Numbered from the stretch's first letter, positions 1-8,936 are shown. The stretch: 27,594 nt of DNA from UBA1227 sp964539045 (GCA_964539045.1 CAZIHW010000142.1:1-27594), one strand, 5' to 3'. Made by a program: numbers and translations. The notes: generated from the letters alone by a model not told the origin.

Positions 1-1
1 G

Positions 2-1939
2 CTTGATATAAAGCAGGGAGTTCATGATAAACTGGCAGCGGACAGGGATAATGCATATCTCAGTTACAAGCTCGGCACTATATGCAAAGATGTCCCGATT
101 GACACGCAGCTTGACTCCTATATAAAAGCTGAGGGAAATCCTGTCGCAGCTATAGAGATATTAACGGATCTGGAGATGTTTAAGCTCATAGACAGGCTGG
201 GCCTTAAAGGGGCTGCACACAGCTTTGACGCCCCCGAAACCCAAAAAGACGAAGGGTTTAAACCAAAGGTAAATGAAGTTAAAGAGTTCTCCGTTTTGTC
301 GGCCAAACTTGAAAAAGAGGGTAAGGCTGTATTTATCTGCCAAACCCGTGAAGAAAGAATAGAGAATCTGTGCTTTTTCCTGTGCGGCGAGGTATACATC
401 TTAAGACAGGACGCAAACTTTGACGGTTTTAACGACTTCCTGTCCAATAGCAAAATACACAAATATACAGATGATTCAAAGCATCTTTTCGCATATGCGA
501 AAACTAAGGGAATTGAACTTTGCGGTGTCGCTTTTGACGCATCCCTTGCAGGGTATATATTGAACCCGTCCGCGAATGCCTATGATCCGCTCAGACTTTT
601 TGACGAGTACGGTAAGGGTAAGTTGGGCGCTATCGGAGTTTCGGATGAAGATGAATTAGTGCAGCAAACGGTCGCCCTGGAGAAGATATATCCATACATT
701 CTGGAGCTTATAGACGTCAATAATCAGGCGGACCTCCTAATGATGGAGATAAGCCTTGCCCAGGTGCTTGCCTCCATGGAGCAGGTGGGCTTCCTTATAG
801 ACAAGGACGGTCTTTCTGAGTTCGGGGTTGTTATAGAGGCAAGGGTAAACGAGATAGCCGAAAAGATATATGAAGAAACCGGAGAGAGGTTCAACCTGAA
901 TTCCCCAAAGCAGCTCGGTGAAGTTCTGTTTGAAAAGATGGGATTACCCGGAAAGAAAACCAAGACCGGATATTCCACCAAGGCAGAGGTGCTTGAGTCT
1001 TTGGCGGAAACTCACCCCGTGGTTGCCGACATACTTGAATACAGAACTGTGGCAAAGCTGAAGTCAACGTATTGCGACGGCTTGCTCAAAGTTATCGGAA
1101 AAGATGGAAGAATACATTCGACATTTAACCAGACAGAGACACGCACGGGAAGAATTTCATCGCTGGAGCCAAACCTCCAGAACATACCCGTGAGAAAACC
1201 GCTCGGATCAGAACTCAGGAAGTTCTTTATAGCAAAGCCGGGATATACGCTTATTGATGCAGATTATTCGCAAATTGAGCTGAGGGTTTTAGCGCATGTC
1301 GCAAACGATACTCAGATGATAGAAGCGTTTAAGAGCGGGGAAGATATACATCGCATAACCGCCGCCAAGGTGTTCAATGTAGCTCCAGGTGAAGTAACTC
1401 CAAGTATGAGGAGCAATGCAAAGGCTGTAAATTTCGGAATAGTTTACGGTATAGGAGCTTTTTCTCTAAGCAAGGACATAGGTGTAACCAGAGCGGAAGC
1501 GCAGGCCTATATAGACGCATACCTTACAAAGTTCAACGGAGTAGATGCTTACATGAAGAATGTTATAGCAAAGGCTTCAAAGGACGGTTATGTAAAGACC
1601 CTCTATGAGAGGAGACGTTATTTACCGGAGCTTTCATCCTCCAACAGAATGCTCAGGGCTTTCGGTGAACGCGTTGCCAGAAACATGCCTATACAGGGAA
1701 CGGCCGCAGATATAATAAAGATAGCCATGATAAAGGTTTATAACAGACTCAGATCTGAAAACTTAGATGCAGAACTTATTATGCAGGTACACGATGAGCT
1801 TATAGTTGAGGCAAATGACAATATAGCGGAGCAGGTAAAAACCATAGTAAAAGAAGAGATGGAAAACGCATGTTCTCTGTCAGTGAAACTCATCGCAGAT
1901 GCAAACGCAGGAAAAACCTGGTATGATGCAAAGGGCTGA
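2..1939 (+). CDS. polA: DNA polymerase I, 5'-truncated by the window edge
   Basis: Family A DNA polymerase used in Okazaki-fragment maturation and excision repair. The frame is open from base 2, so the 5' end lies outside the window. The first ~60 codons match the end of the 5'-nuclease domain (KLGTICKDVPID is typical). A 3'-5' exonuclease-like domain follows (about 280-700). It lacks the DxE metal motif at its start, so it is probably not proofreading, as in Bacillus and Taq enzymes. The polymerase domain is complete: motif A DADYSQIELR from 1256, motif B RSNAKAVNFGIVYG near 1410-1455, motif C QVHDE at 1784-1798. Stop TGA at 1937. rimI follows 8 nt later, so the two are probably co-transcribed. 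Identity is very secure from the polymerase motifs. Confidence 0.97.
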   Translation, partial: LDIKQGVHDKLAADRDNAYLSYKLGTICKDVPIDTQLDSYIKAEGNPVAAIEILTDLEMFKLIDRLGLKGAAHSFDAPETQKDEGFKPKVNEVKEFSVLSAKLEKEGKAVFICQTREERIENLCFFLCGEVYILRQDANFDGFNDFLSNSKIHKYTDDSKHLFAYAKTKGIELCGVAFDASLAGYILNPSANAYDPLRLFDEYGKGKLGAIGVSDEDELVQQTVALEKIYPYILELIDVNNQADLLMMEISLAQVLASMEQVGFLIDKDGLSEFGVVIEARVNEIAEKIYEETGERFNLNSPKQLGEVLFEKMGLPGKKTKTGYSTKAEVLESLAETHPVVADILEYRTVAKLKSTYCDGLLKVIGKDGRIHSTFNQTETRTGRISSLEPNLQNIPVRKPLGSELRKFFIAKPGYTLIDADYSQIELRVLAHVANDTQMIEAFKSGEDIHRITAAKVFNVAPGEVTPSMRSNAKAVNFGIVYGIGAFSLSKDIGVTRAEAQAYIDAYLTKFNGVDAYMKNVIAKASKDGYVKTLYERRRYLPELSSSNRMLRAFGERVARNMPIQGTAADIIKIAMIKVYNRLRSENLDAELIMQVHDELIVEANDNIAEQVKTIVKEEMENACSLSVKLIADANAGKTWYDAKG

Positions 1940-1947
1940 GGTGTACC

Positions 1948-2400
1948 ATGAAGATATCCAATATGAATTATTTCAGCTTGCCCGATGTTGCGAATCTCGA
2001 AAAGGAATGTTTTTCACACCCGTGGACAGAGGAGTCTCTGGAAGAATCGCTTGGGAATCCGAACTCATATTTTTTTGTAGCGACGGACGCGGAAGATAAA
2101 ACGATAGGATATATAGGAACGTACATTGTTCGTGATGAAGCTTATGTAACAAATGTAGCTGTGACAGAATCCGAGAGGGGACGTGGCGTGGGCCGTGCTC
2201 TTGTTGAGCGGGCTGTTGAAAATGCCAGAGCGTGCAATGCCTCTTTTATCTCGCTGGAGGTCAGACTTTCAAATGCAGCTGCTGTATCACTGTATAAGTC
2301 GGTCGGCTTTGAGTCTGTGGGGGTTCGTCCGAATTTCTATCGGGATCCCGATGAGGATGCACTCATAATGACTTTATATTTTAACAGAGGAATATTTTGA
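1948..2400 (+). CDS. rimI: Ribosomal protein S18-alanine N-acetyltransferase RimI
   Basis: GNAT-fold acetyltransferase of 150 aa, the usual RimI length. It acetylates the N-terminal alanine of S18 in well-studied bacteria; other targets are possible. The acetyl-CoA P-loop RGRGVGRAL is visible, as are the motif B region (SLEVRLSNAAAVSLYKSVGF) and the terminal FYRDPDEDALIM segment typical of RimI. The ATG at 1948 has a GAGGTG ribosome site directly upstream, inside the polA stop region. Its TGA stop overlaps the TTG start of tsaD (TTGA), so translational coupling is likely. RimI beside TsaD is the classic Firmicutes arrangement, though tsaB and tsaE are not in this window. Confidence 0.93.
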   Translation: MKISNMNYFSLPDVANLEKECFSHPWTEESLEESLGNPNSYFFVATDAEDKTIGYIGTYIVRDEAYVTNVAVTESERGRGVGRALVERAVENARACNASFISLEVRLSNAAAVSLYKSVGFESVGVRPNFYRDPDEDALIMTLYFNRGIF

Positions 2401-3434
2401 CAGAGGAAGTAATCAGTTTGAAGATTTTAGCTATAGAGAGTTCTTGCGATGAAACAGCAACCTCGGTAATCGAGGATGGAAGAACAGTTTTGTCGTCTGT
2501 AATTGCATCTCAGGTAGATGAACATAAACTGTACGGCGGAGTGGTTCCCGAGATAGCATCAAGGAGACATGCAGAAGCTATATCCGGTATAACAAAGCAG
2601 GCACTGGAAGATGCAGGTTGTACCATGGACGATATAGATGCTATAGCTGTGACGGCGGCGCCGGGTTTAATAGGTGCATTGCTTGTGGGTGTAAACTTTG
2701 CTAAGGGTCTTTCGCTCAGGTACGAAAAACCGCTTGTTCCGGTACATCACTTGAGATCTCATATTGCATCAAACTATATAACTTTTGATACTCTCGAGCC
2801 CCCGTTCCTCGCACTTGTAGTTTCCGGGGGAAATACCCATATAATTGAAGTTAAGTCGTATACCGATTACAATATGGTAGGCTGTACGAGGGACGATGCC
2901 GCGGGAGAATGTCTGGACAAGTCAGCCAGAGTTCTCGGAGTACCGTATCCGGGTGGCAAGAATCTTGACAGCATAGCCGCAAACGGGGACCCGGGCGCAT
3001 TCAAAATGCCTCATCCGAAGGTGGATTCTTCACCGTATGATTTCAGCTTTTCAGGCCTGAAGACATTTGTAATAAATACGGTGCACAACCACGAGCAAAA
3101 GGGAGAAACCGTAAGTGTCGAGGACATGGGTGCTTCCGTTATCAAAGCTGTAGTCGATTGCCTTGTGGCTAATACGGAAAAGGCTGCAGTGGATTTAGGA
3201 TATGATAAGATAGTTCTCGCCGGAGGTGTATCAGCGAACTCTGTACTCAGACGGCGATTTACGGAATTGTGTGATAAGCATGGCTGGGAACTGTATATGC
3301 CGGAGCTTAAGTATTGCTGTGACAATGCAGCTATGGTGGGATCCCAGGGCTTTTATGAATTTATATCAGGTCATACAGCTGATCTGAATTTGAATGCGAA
3401 GGCAACTATGCCTATAGATAAAGACTTTTCATAA
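2397..3434 (+). CDS. tsaD: tRNA N6-adenosine threonylcarbamoyltransferase TsaD
   Basis: Transfers the threonylcarbamoyl group to A37 of ANN-decoding tRNAs, together with TsaB and TsaE. ASKHA-fold protein with N-terminal ILAIESSCDETATSV, the metal-binding pair H118/H122 in HHLRSHIAS, VSGGNT, and FSFSGLKT. 345 aa from TTG 2397, near the family length. There are two possible starts: TTG 2397 (AGAGGA 5 nt upstream, overlapping the rimI stop) and TTG 2418 (GAGGAAG 8 nt upstream, giving MKILAIESS). The first is chosen because relatives usually carry a short leader before ILAIE, but the second is nearly as good. A 15-nt gap precedes rfbB. Confidence 0.96.
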   Translation: MTEEVISLKILAIESSCDETATSVIEDGRTVLSSVIASQVDEHKLYGGVVPEIASRRHAEAISGITKQALEDAGCTMDDIDAIAVTAAPGLIGALLVGVNFAKGLSLRYEKPLVPVHHLRSHIASNYITFDTLEPPFLALVVSGGNTHIIEVKSYTDYNMVGCTRDDAAGECLDKSARVLGVPYPGGKNLDSIAANGDPGAFKMPHPKVDSSPYDFSFSGLKTFVINTVHNHEQKGETVSVEDMGASVIKAVVDCLVANTEKAAVDLGYDKIVLAGGVSANSVLRRRFTELCDKHGWELYMPELKYCCDNAAMVGSQGFYEFISGHTADLNLNAKATMPIDKDFS

Positions 3435-3449
3435 AATAAGGAGATATTT

Positions 3450-4481
3450 ATGGAAAAGATATTGGTAACCGGCGGAGCGGGTTTCATAGGAAGCAATTTC
3501 ATATACTATATGTTAAACAACCATGACGATGTGCAAATAGTATGTCTGGATTGCCTAACTTATGCGGGCAATTTAGCTACTCTTGAACCCCTTATTGTCG
3601 GTAATGATCCGAGATTTAAATTTATTAAAGGCGATATCACCGACAGATCAATGGTATACAGATTGTTTGACTCCGAACAGTTTGATATAGTTGTGAACTT
3701 CGCTGCAGAATCCCATGTAGACAGATCAATAGATACTCCTGAACTTTTCCTCAGGAGTAACATAATCGGAACATCGGTGCTTCTTGATGCTTTCAACAAA
3801 TTCGGTATATCCAGATACCATCAGGTTTCAACCGATGAGGTCTACGGAGATCTGCCTCTTGACAGACCGGATCTCTTTTTTACGGAATCTACACCGATAC
3901 ACACAAGTAGCCCATACTCTGCCAGTAAGGCTTCTGCGGATTTGCTTGTAATGGCTTATAACAGAACATATGGTACTCCTGCCACAATCTCACGTTGTTC
4001 CAATAATTATGGTCCGTATCACTTTCCGGAAAAGCTAATTCCTCTCATGATAGCCAATGCTTTGGAAAATAAAAAAGTTCCGGTGTACGGAACCGGTGAA
4101 AATGTGCGTGATTGGCTCTATGTTGAAGATCATTGCCGTGCCATAGATATGATAATACACAACGGAACCATAGGCGAGATTTACAATATAGGCGGACATA
4201 ATGAACGTACAAATTTAGAGGTTGTAAAGACTGTACTCTCCTGTCTCGGCAAGTCTGAGGATCTGATAGAATTTGTAACAGACAGACCGGGACATGACAG
4301 GCGTTATGCTATAGATGCCACTAAGATTCATGATGAACTCGGGTGGGAGCCGCTTATGCCGTTTGATAAGGGTATAAAAAAGACGGTAGATTGGTTCCTT
4401 GCAAATCAGTCCTGGTGGAAGAACATAATCAGCGGTGAGTATCTGAACAATTATAGGAGAATAATCGGCTATCCCGATTAA
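3450..4481 (+). CDS. rfbB: dTDP-glucose 4,6-dehydratase RfbB/RmlB
   Basis: Short-chain dehydrogenase/reductase of 343 aa. It converts dTDP-glucose to dTDP-4-keto-6-deoxyglucose, the second step toward dTDP-rhamnose and other deoxysugars of surface glycans. The NAD-binding GGAGFIGS (residues 8-15) is present, as are the catalytic triplet T128-D129-E130 in STDEVYGDL and Y156-K160 in PYSASKAS. The substrate-site run NNYGPYHFPEKLIPL and RDWLYVEDHCRAI are also typical of RmlB. Good ribosome site AAGGAGAT before ATG 3450. The usual partners rfbA, rfbC and rfbD are absent nearby, so it is a stand-alone gene between tsaD and a beta-lactamase-fold protein. It may act on a related nucleotide sugar, but the motifs fit RmlB best. 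Confidence 0.93.
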   Translation: MEKILVTGGAGFIGSNFIYYMLNNHDDVQIVCLDCLTYAGNLATLEPLIVGNDPRFKFIKGDITDRSMVYRLFDSEQFDIVVNFAAESHVDRSIDTPELFLRSNIIGTSVLLDAFNKFGISRYHQVSTDEVYGDLPLDRPDLFFTESTPIHTSSPYSASKASADLLVMAYNRTYGTPATISRCSNNYGPYHFPEKLIPLMIANALENKKVPVYGTGENVRDWLYVEDHCRAIDMIIHNGTIGEIYNIGGHNERTNLEVVKTVLSCLGKSEDLIEFVTDRPGHDRRYAIDATKIHDELGWEPLMPFDKGIKKTVDWFLANQSWWKNIISGEYLNNYRRIIGYPD

Positions 4482-4489
4482 GATAAAAT

Positions 4490-5470
4490 ATGATTAAGTT
4501 TGATTTGAATGATACGGGACTTAAAGAATATCCGATGGTAAAAAACGGCCACCCCATACTAAAGGGTATATATGGTATTATTAAAAATATTATAAAGAAG
4601 GTTTTGAATTCCAAGCGACTTCAGGACTATGCCCTCTCTAAGGTTTATTCGGAATGCTCATCGGAGAAGATAGGAGACGGGGTTTATATGCTCAAGTCCG
4701 GCTCTGTTTTCAATTCCTTTCTTATAACCGGAAAGCAGCGGGCATTGCTTATTGATACCGGGTTCGGTATTAAAGGACTTCGCGCTATGGCAGAAGAGAT
4801 AACCGATAAGCCTATTACTGTCGTTGCCACCCACGGCCATTTCGGAAGTATAGGAGGAGCCGGGGAATTTGATGAAGTTAAGATTCATAAAAAAGACATA
4901 AAGCTTGCGAAATTATTTAACAAAATCCTACTCAGAAAAGTTCTTTTTCTTATGGCCCCTGTACGCTATACCCGTCATATGAATAATGATGATTTAATTA
5001 ATGCTAAACCGCACTTTGTTCATTTTACAAAGCAGGAATTGAAAAGGGGAATTAACCTGGGGGGCAGGACGGTAAAGATAATACATTGCCCGTCACACAC
5101 ACCCGGAAGCTGTTGCTTTGTGGACTCAGTGTCAGATATTGTATTTGCCGGTGATGTTGTTGCTCCTCTCGGGCTTAATTTGTTGCCGGGCGCACAGACT
5201 CTTATGAGATATTATGAATCACTGGAGAAGCTTTTACCTTATATGAAGGGAAAAAAGGCTTATTCTTCATACTGGTCCTATCCGACGAGTTATGACAGGG
5301 CGTGCGATTTTAAAGATCTGGTGTACGAAACCTCTATGTACGGAAATGATTATACAAAGCTGATAAGGTATAAGAATACGGAGGATAAAAAACAGTTTCT
5401 GATATACTATCCGGCAAAGACAAACCGCAGAGCTCTATCCGTTAGATTGAAGTATTACAATGTACTGTAG
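4490..5470 (+). CDS. Metallo-beta-lactamase-fold protein with degenerate metal site
   Basis: 326 aa with the MBL-fold order: a beta-strand block with LLIDTGFG (about residues 83-90), the loop THGHFGSIGG (114-123), CPSHTPGSCCF with H203, and FAGDVV with D222. In active family members the loop is HxHxDH. Here H115 and H117 remain, but the Asp and the third His are G119 and S120, and the usual late His is not seen (YSSYWSYPTSYDR). Metal binding, if any, must be altered, so a hydrolase function should not be assumed. The ATG at 4490 has no clear ribosome site; the in-frame ATG at codon 16 is an alternative. The gene starts 8 nt after rfbB and probably ends that operon. Substrate unknown. Confidence 0.8.
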   Translation: MIKFDLNDTGLKEYPMVKNGHPILKGIYGIIKNIIKKVLNSKRLQDYALSKVYSECSSEKIGDGVYMLKSGSVFNSFLITGKQRALLIDTGFGIKGLRAMAEEITDKPITVVATHGHFGSIGGAGEFDEVKIHKKDIKLAKLFNKILLRKVLFLMAPVRYTRHMNNDDLINAKPHFVHFTKQELKRGINLGGRTVKIIHCPSHTPGSCCFVDSVSDIVFAGDVVAPLGLNLLPGAQTLMRYYESLEKLLPYMKGKKAYSSYWSYPTSYDRACDFKDLVYETSMYGNDYTKLIRYKNTEDKKQFLIYYPAKTNRRALSVRLKYYNVL

Positions 5471-5540
5471 ATTGCAAATATAAAACGAACAAAGGGCGTT
5501 CATCTTCATAAAAGACAAAAAAAGTACGCCTTTTTTGTGT

Positions 5541-5578
5541 AAAACATACAATGTTTTTGAAGACATTGTATGTTTTTT
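5541..5578 (+). terminator. Strong intrinsic terminator after the polA-MBL gene run
   Basis: A perfect 14-bp stem (5541-5554 with 5563-5576; left arm AAAACATACAATGT) closes an 8-nt loop and runs into six T. The A-rich 5' side could let it work in both directions. A weaker hairpin with GGCGT/ACGCC and a T run lies just upstream (about 5494-5536). Confidence 0.85.
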
Positions 5579-5606
5579 ATCAAGGTGAACAAAGATTACT
5601 AAAATA

Positions 5607-5634
5607 TTAATTTGTTCATAATTTATTCACAATT
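5607..5634 (+). promoter_or_regulatory. 28-bp conserved upstream element, copy 1
   Basis: This block is 27/28 identical to 8952-8979 and sits about 90-115 nt before the start of the first surface-protein gene. It contains an 11-bp direct repeat, one helical turn apart, of the form TTTGTTCATAA then TTTATTCACAA. A second block (ATTGTGATTTA, 5650-5660) is also shared at nearly the same spacing. It is probably a transcription-factor site or the upstream half of a promoter; no clean sigma-A -35/-10 pair can be assigned. Confidence 0.6.
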
Positions 5635-5678
5635 TCCATTTATATTATTAATTGTGATTTACGCAATCAGGAATTGTG

Positions 5679-5701
5679 TTTCCGACCAAATGTGTCGGAA
5701 A
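5679..5701 (+). promoter_or_regulatory. 5'-leader hairpin before the esterase gene
   Basis: A perfect 8-bp inverted repeat (TTTCCGAC / GTCGGAAA) with a 7-nt loop ends 8 nt before the ribosome site GGAGGGG (5710-5716). It could stabilise the mRNA or tune initiation. The paralogous gene at 9033 has no counterpart. Confidence 0.5.
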
Positions 5702-5721
5702 TGTTAACTGGAGGGGTACAA

Positions 5722-8700
5722 ATGTACAAGAACTTGAAAAAGTTGATTGCAGTTGTAGTTGTACTTGCAATGGCGGTTAGTTTGTTTGCAATAAACTCAT
5801 CAGCTGCAGCAGAACAGAAAAGAGTAGTTGACGCTATCTCAACCGTAGTAGACGGGGTTGCAACATCAGACGATGTTGAGGAAAAGGTAGGCGTTGATGT
5901 AAGCACTCTCATCGATGTTGTAAAAGACGTAGCTAAAGCAGAAGTTAATACGGATGAACTTTCAGCTACTGTATCAGATATAGTTCCCGTTGAGGGCGAC
6001 AACATTGAAGAAGTTGTAGAAGAGGCCGCAGATGCTGTTGTCAGCAGCACTGATAACTCAGATGCAATCGATGAGTCTGATCTTAAAGATGTTGTAGGCG
6101 GATTCGGTTCTTCGGATCTTGGATCAGATGCTCTCGGTCAGATTGTAAAGGCTACTGCAGAAAGCCTTGATATCCCGGCTTCACAAGCTGAAAAAGCTAC
6201 TGAAGTTCTTAAGCTTCTCATTGCTACCGTAAAGGGCGGCGATATTAAGACAGCTACACCGGTATCAGTAGACGGTGGAAAGTGGATAGGCACATGGTCA
6301 ACAAGTATGGTTGAAGGTTCTGTAAGTCTTTCCAGCAATGCTATAAAGGTATCTCTCTTAGACGTTACTGCACGTACAAGACTTCTTTCCTCAAGAAAGG
6401 GCGATGTTATCAGAATTACTCTTTCTAACTTGTACGGAAAGGCAGACCTCAACGTAGGCGAGATAACACTTGCTCTTGCCAATGAAACCGTAGACAGAGG
6501 AGTTCAGCCTGATTCTCTCGTAAAGCTTACAGTCGGAGGAAATGAATCATTCACAATTCCTGCAGGCCAGACTGTACAGACTGATCCGATCGAGTTCCAT
6601 GTTGATGCATGCCAGGAACTTATGATTTCAACATACTACAAGGGAGTTAACGAATTCAGCACAATAGGCCTTATAGGTGGTCATTGCTATGTAGGACTCG
6701 GTAACCAGACAGAGCAGTATGTTTCTCCGATAGACGTTGATCTTGCTGCTGAAAACCTCAGCGTAGGCGCATATGAGATCTTGCCGATTATCTCAAACGT
6801 TGATGTATATGACACAGATCCGAATGCATATTCAGTAGTTGTTTTCGGTGATTCAACAACAACAAATACAACAGTTCCGAAGCTTGCTTCTATGCTTAAG
6901 CAGAACGGAATTGAAAATATAGGTATCCTTCTCCAGGGTATAAAAGGTAACGAGGTTCTCCATGATGGTATGGGAACAATCGGAAGCATCATGGGTAAAT
7001 CAGCTTTGGCTCGTTTTGACAATGATGTTATTAAACAGGCAGGTGTTAAGAAGGTTCTCATAAAGGTTGGCCTTAATGATGTACTCCATCCGGCATGTGC
7101 ATCGAAGTCAGAAGAATATGCTGCAGTTTACGGCGGAAAGCTTCCGACAAATGAAGAGATGATAGCTCTTGTTGAAAATGGTTATAACCAAATGATAGAT
7201 GCTGCTAAGGCAGCAGGACTTGAAGTTTACTTCGCAACCAGAACACCGGGCAGAGGATATACACGTAACCTCCTCGGTATCACAGGTGACGATATATCAG
7301 ATGAGGCTTATATGACTAAGGGTGAGCCGGTAAGACTTGCTCTTAACGATTGGCTCAGAGCTGCCGCAGCAAACGGCGTTATCAACGGACTTGTAGATCT
7401 TGAGTTTATGATGGATCCGGATCCGGAGCGTACAGGTGCTTTGTTACCTGATTATACAATTGACGGTGCACACTTGACTGACCTCGGTTGTCAGCAATTT
7501 GCAAAAGCTGCTTATCCGGTACTCTTCGGTACAAGCAGAGAAGATATTGATTTCTCCGGAACAGAGTCTTACGGCGGAATTGAAAAAGACTTGAAGCCTT
7601 TGATCCAATTAATTCAAAAGCTGTTTGATTCAAACAACAGCCGCGATGACTTTGATATTTCAAAGCTTGCTGAACTCATTGCACTTATAAAGAACGGTGC
7701 AGGCGACAGCGAAGGCGATGCTTCAGGCTCAGCAATCAAGGATCTTATCAATAAGATCAATCCGGATGCAACACCTACAACAGATATAGTTAAGCTTATC
7801 ACTGATCTTATAAAGAACGCAGGTTCTGACGGAGATGCTGAAGGAAACAAGGATGTTGATCTCTCAACACTCATTAAGATCTTAGGCGGCATGGGCGTTA
7901 AGGATGTAGACATAGATGCTCTTAAGGATCTTCTCGCTAACATAAGAGGCGAGGCAGGTACTCCGGGCACAGATGATTCAAATTCAGATTCAACTTCTGA
8001 AACTACAAAGCCTGAGTCTAAGATAGACTTCACAGCTCTCCTGGGTCTCCTTAACAAGATTAAGAACGGTTCAGGCGACACAGATATTAGCCTTGACGGA
8101 CTTAAGGATCTTGTAAACAAAGTAAATCCTGATAACACAGTAGATACAGATATTCTTGCAAAGATAATGGAAGTTATAAACAGCAAGAAGGGTACGGACG
8201 ATGAAACCCGCGTTGACGGTGACGAAATAAGCCGCGGCGACGAGACAACAGGTTCGACAGAAAGCAAATTGGATCTTGAAACACTCAAGGCTCTTCTCGG
8301 TGGATTAGGTCTTCCGGAGGTTGACGATAGTACCATAACAGGTCTTCTCGACAAGATAAACAACGGTGGTACAATTACTCTTCCTGAGATAGTAAAGGGA
8401 GATGAACTCCAAAGCTGGATAGAGGGAATCCTCGGCGGCAAAGACAATGATGCCACAGATGACAGTACTTCGACTGATACTAAGGTTGAAGACAAAGATC
8501 CTCAGGTAACAACTGATCCTGCTGCTGATGCTGATCCTGCTGTTGATCCGGCTACAGAGGAAACTCTTCAGGATGTTGAGGTCATCAATGGTGTAGTTAT
8601 GGATGGAGATGAAACTCCTCTTGCATCTGTTACAGATGATACAGCAACAGCTTCACTTCTTGATTCAGCTGTTATAGCTAACACAGGAGACACAGAAATG

Positions 8701-8775
8701 GTTGCAGGCGCTGCTCTTACACTTTTGGTTGCAGCAGCAGCTTGTGTAACAACTCACAAGAAGAAAGAAGACTGA
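5722..8775 (+). CDS. Secreted SGNH/GDSL esterase with helical repeats and wall-sorting-like tail
   Basis: 1017 aa. ATG 5722 is chosen because GGAGGGG lies 5 nt upstream and it starts a clean signal peptide (lysines, then a hydrophobic run ending near SSAAA, ~residue 29). Residues ~30-180 are acidic and helical. Residues ~184-615 are an SGNH hydrolase of the secreted esterase type: GKWIGTWS start, block I G376-D377-S378, a GNEVLHDG block, G-L-N452-D453, and D581-G-A-H584, so the predicted triad is S378/D581/H584. Residues ~620-930 hold degenerate 30-40 residue Leu/Asp/Lys units with NKINPD and KNG turns. The tail has an acidic Thr/Asp/Pro linker, ETLQDV, I985-A-N-T-G-D990, a hydrophobic segment and KKKED, resembling a sortase signal without the LP of LPXTG. 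It probably removes ester groups (e.g. acetyl) from a polysaccharide at the cell surface; substrate unknown. Confidence 0.85.
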   Translation: MYKNLKKLIAVVVVLAMAVSLFAINSSAAAEQKRVVDAISTVVDGVATSDDVEEKVGVDVSTLIDVVKDVAKAEVNTDELSATVSDIVPVEGDNIEEVVEEAADAVVSSTDNSDAIDESDLKDVVGGFGSSDLGSDALGQIVKATAESLDIPASQAEKATEVLKLLIATVKGGDIKTATPVSVDGGKWIGTWSTSMVEGSVSLSSNAIKVSLLDVTARTRLLSSRKGDVIRITLSNLYGKADLNVGEITLALANETVDRGVQPDSLVKLTVGGNESFTIPAGQTVQTDPIEFHVDACQELMISTYYKGVNEFSTIGLIGGHCYVGLGNQTEQYVSPIDVDLAAENLSVGAYEILPIISNVDVYDTDPNAYSVVVFGDSTTTNTTVPKLASMLKQNGIENIGILLQGIKGNEVLHDGMGTIGSIMGKSALARFDNDVIKQAGVKKVLIKVGLNDVLHPACASKSEEYAAVYGGKLPTNEEMIALVENGYNQMIDAAKAAGLEVYFATRTPGRGYTRNLLGITGDDISDEAYMTKGEPVRLALNDWLRAAAANGVINGLVDLEFMMDPDPERTGALLPDYTIDGAHLTDLGCQQFAKAAYPVLFGTSREDIDFSGTESYGGIEKDLKPLIQLIQKLFDSNNSRDDFDISKLAELIALIKNGAGDSEGDASGSAIKDLINKINPDATPTTDIVKLITDLIKNAGSDGDAEGNKDVDLSTLIKILGGMGVKDVDIDALKDLLANIRGEAGTPGTDDSNSDSTSETTKPESKIDFTALLGLLNKIKNGSGDTDISLDGLKDLVNKVNPDNTVDTDILAKIMEVINSKKGTDDETRVDGDEISRGDETTGSTESKLDLETLKALLGGLGLPEVDDSTITGLLDKINNGGTITLPEIVKGDELQSWIEGILGGKDNDATDDSTSTDTKVEDKDPQVTTDPAADADPAVDPATEETLQDVEVINGVVMDGDETPLASVTDDTATASLLDSAVIANTGDTEMVAGAALTLLVAAAACVTTHKKKED

Positions 8776-8800
8776 TTCGCGTAAGCGATGTGAAACAAGC

Positions 8801-8834
8801 AAATGCACCGGAACTTATGTTTCGGTGCATTTTA
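8801..8834 (+). terminator. Intrinsic terminator after the esterase gene
   Basis: A 14-bp stem (8801-8814 AAATGCACCGGAAC with 8819-8832, one G.U pair), a 4-nt loop TTAT and a short T run. It separates the two surface-protein genes into independent transcripts, in keeping with each having its own copy of the upstream element. Confidence 0.8.
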
Positions 8835-8922
8835 GCGGAAATTCATGTTTTGTTTCTTTTTTACAGAAAGCCATATTTTGTGTAAGTTTTGCACAAAGTT
8901 TAATAACTATAGATGTCAAATA

Positions 8923-8936
8923 TGTTGATATCAACA
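8923..8936. promoter_or_regulatory. 14-bp perfect palindrome upstream of the repeat protein
   Basis: TGTTGATATCAACA is a perfect palindrome about 16 nt before the conserved 28-bp element at 8952. It could be a dimeric repressor site. It is not present before the paralogous gene at 5722, so it may give this gene separate control. Function is inferred only from symmetry and position. Confidence 0.35.

Noticed and set aside
5674..5721. Upstream extension of the esterase reading frame
   Set aside because: It runs through the leader hairpin and ribosome site, starts without its own ribosome site, and would place 16 residues before a normal signal peptide.
7614..8495. 293-codon minus-strand frame opposite the esterase repeats
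   Set aside because: Same reason: antisense of codon-biased repeats, Ser/Leu/Arg/Pro-rich, no family resemblance.
8877..8897. TTTGTG...CACAAA inverted repeat resembling a Rex or CRP/FNR site
   Set aside because: The spacing between TTGTG and CACAA is 9 nt, not the 8 nt of the Rex consensus, and the inner bases do not match; no Rex-type target gene follows.
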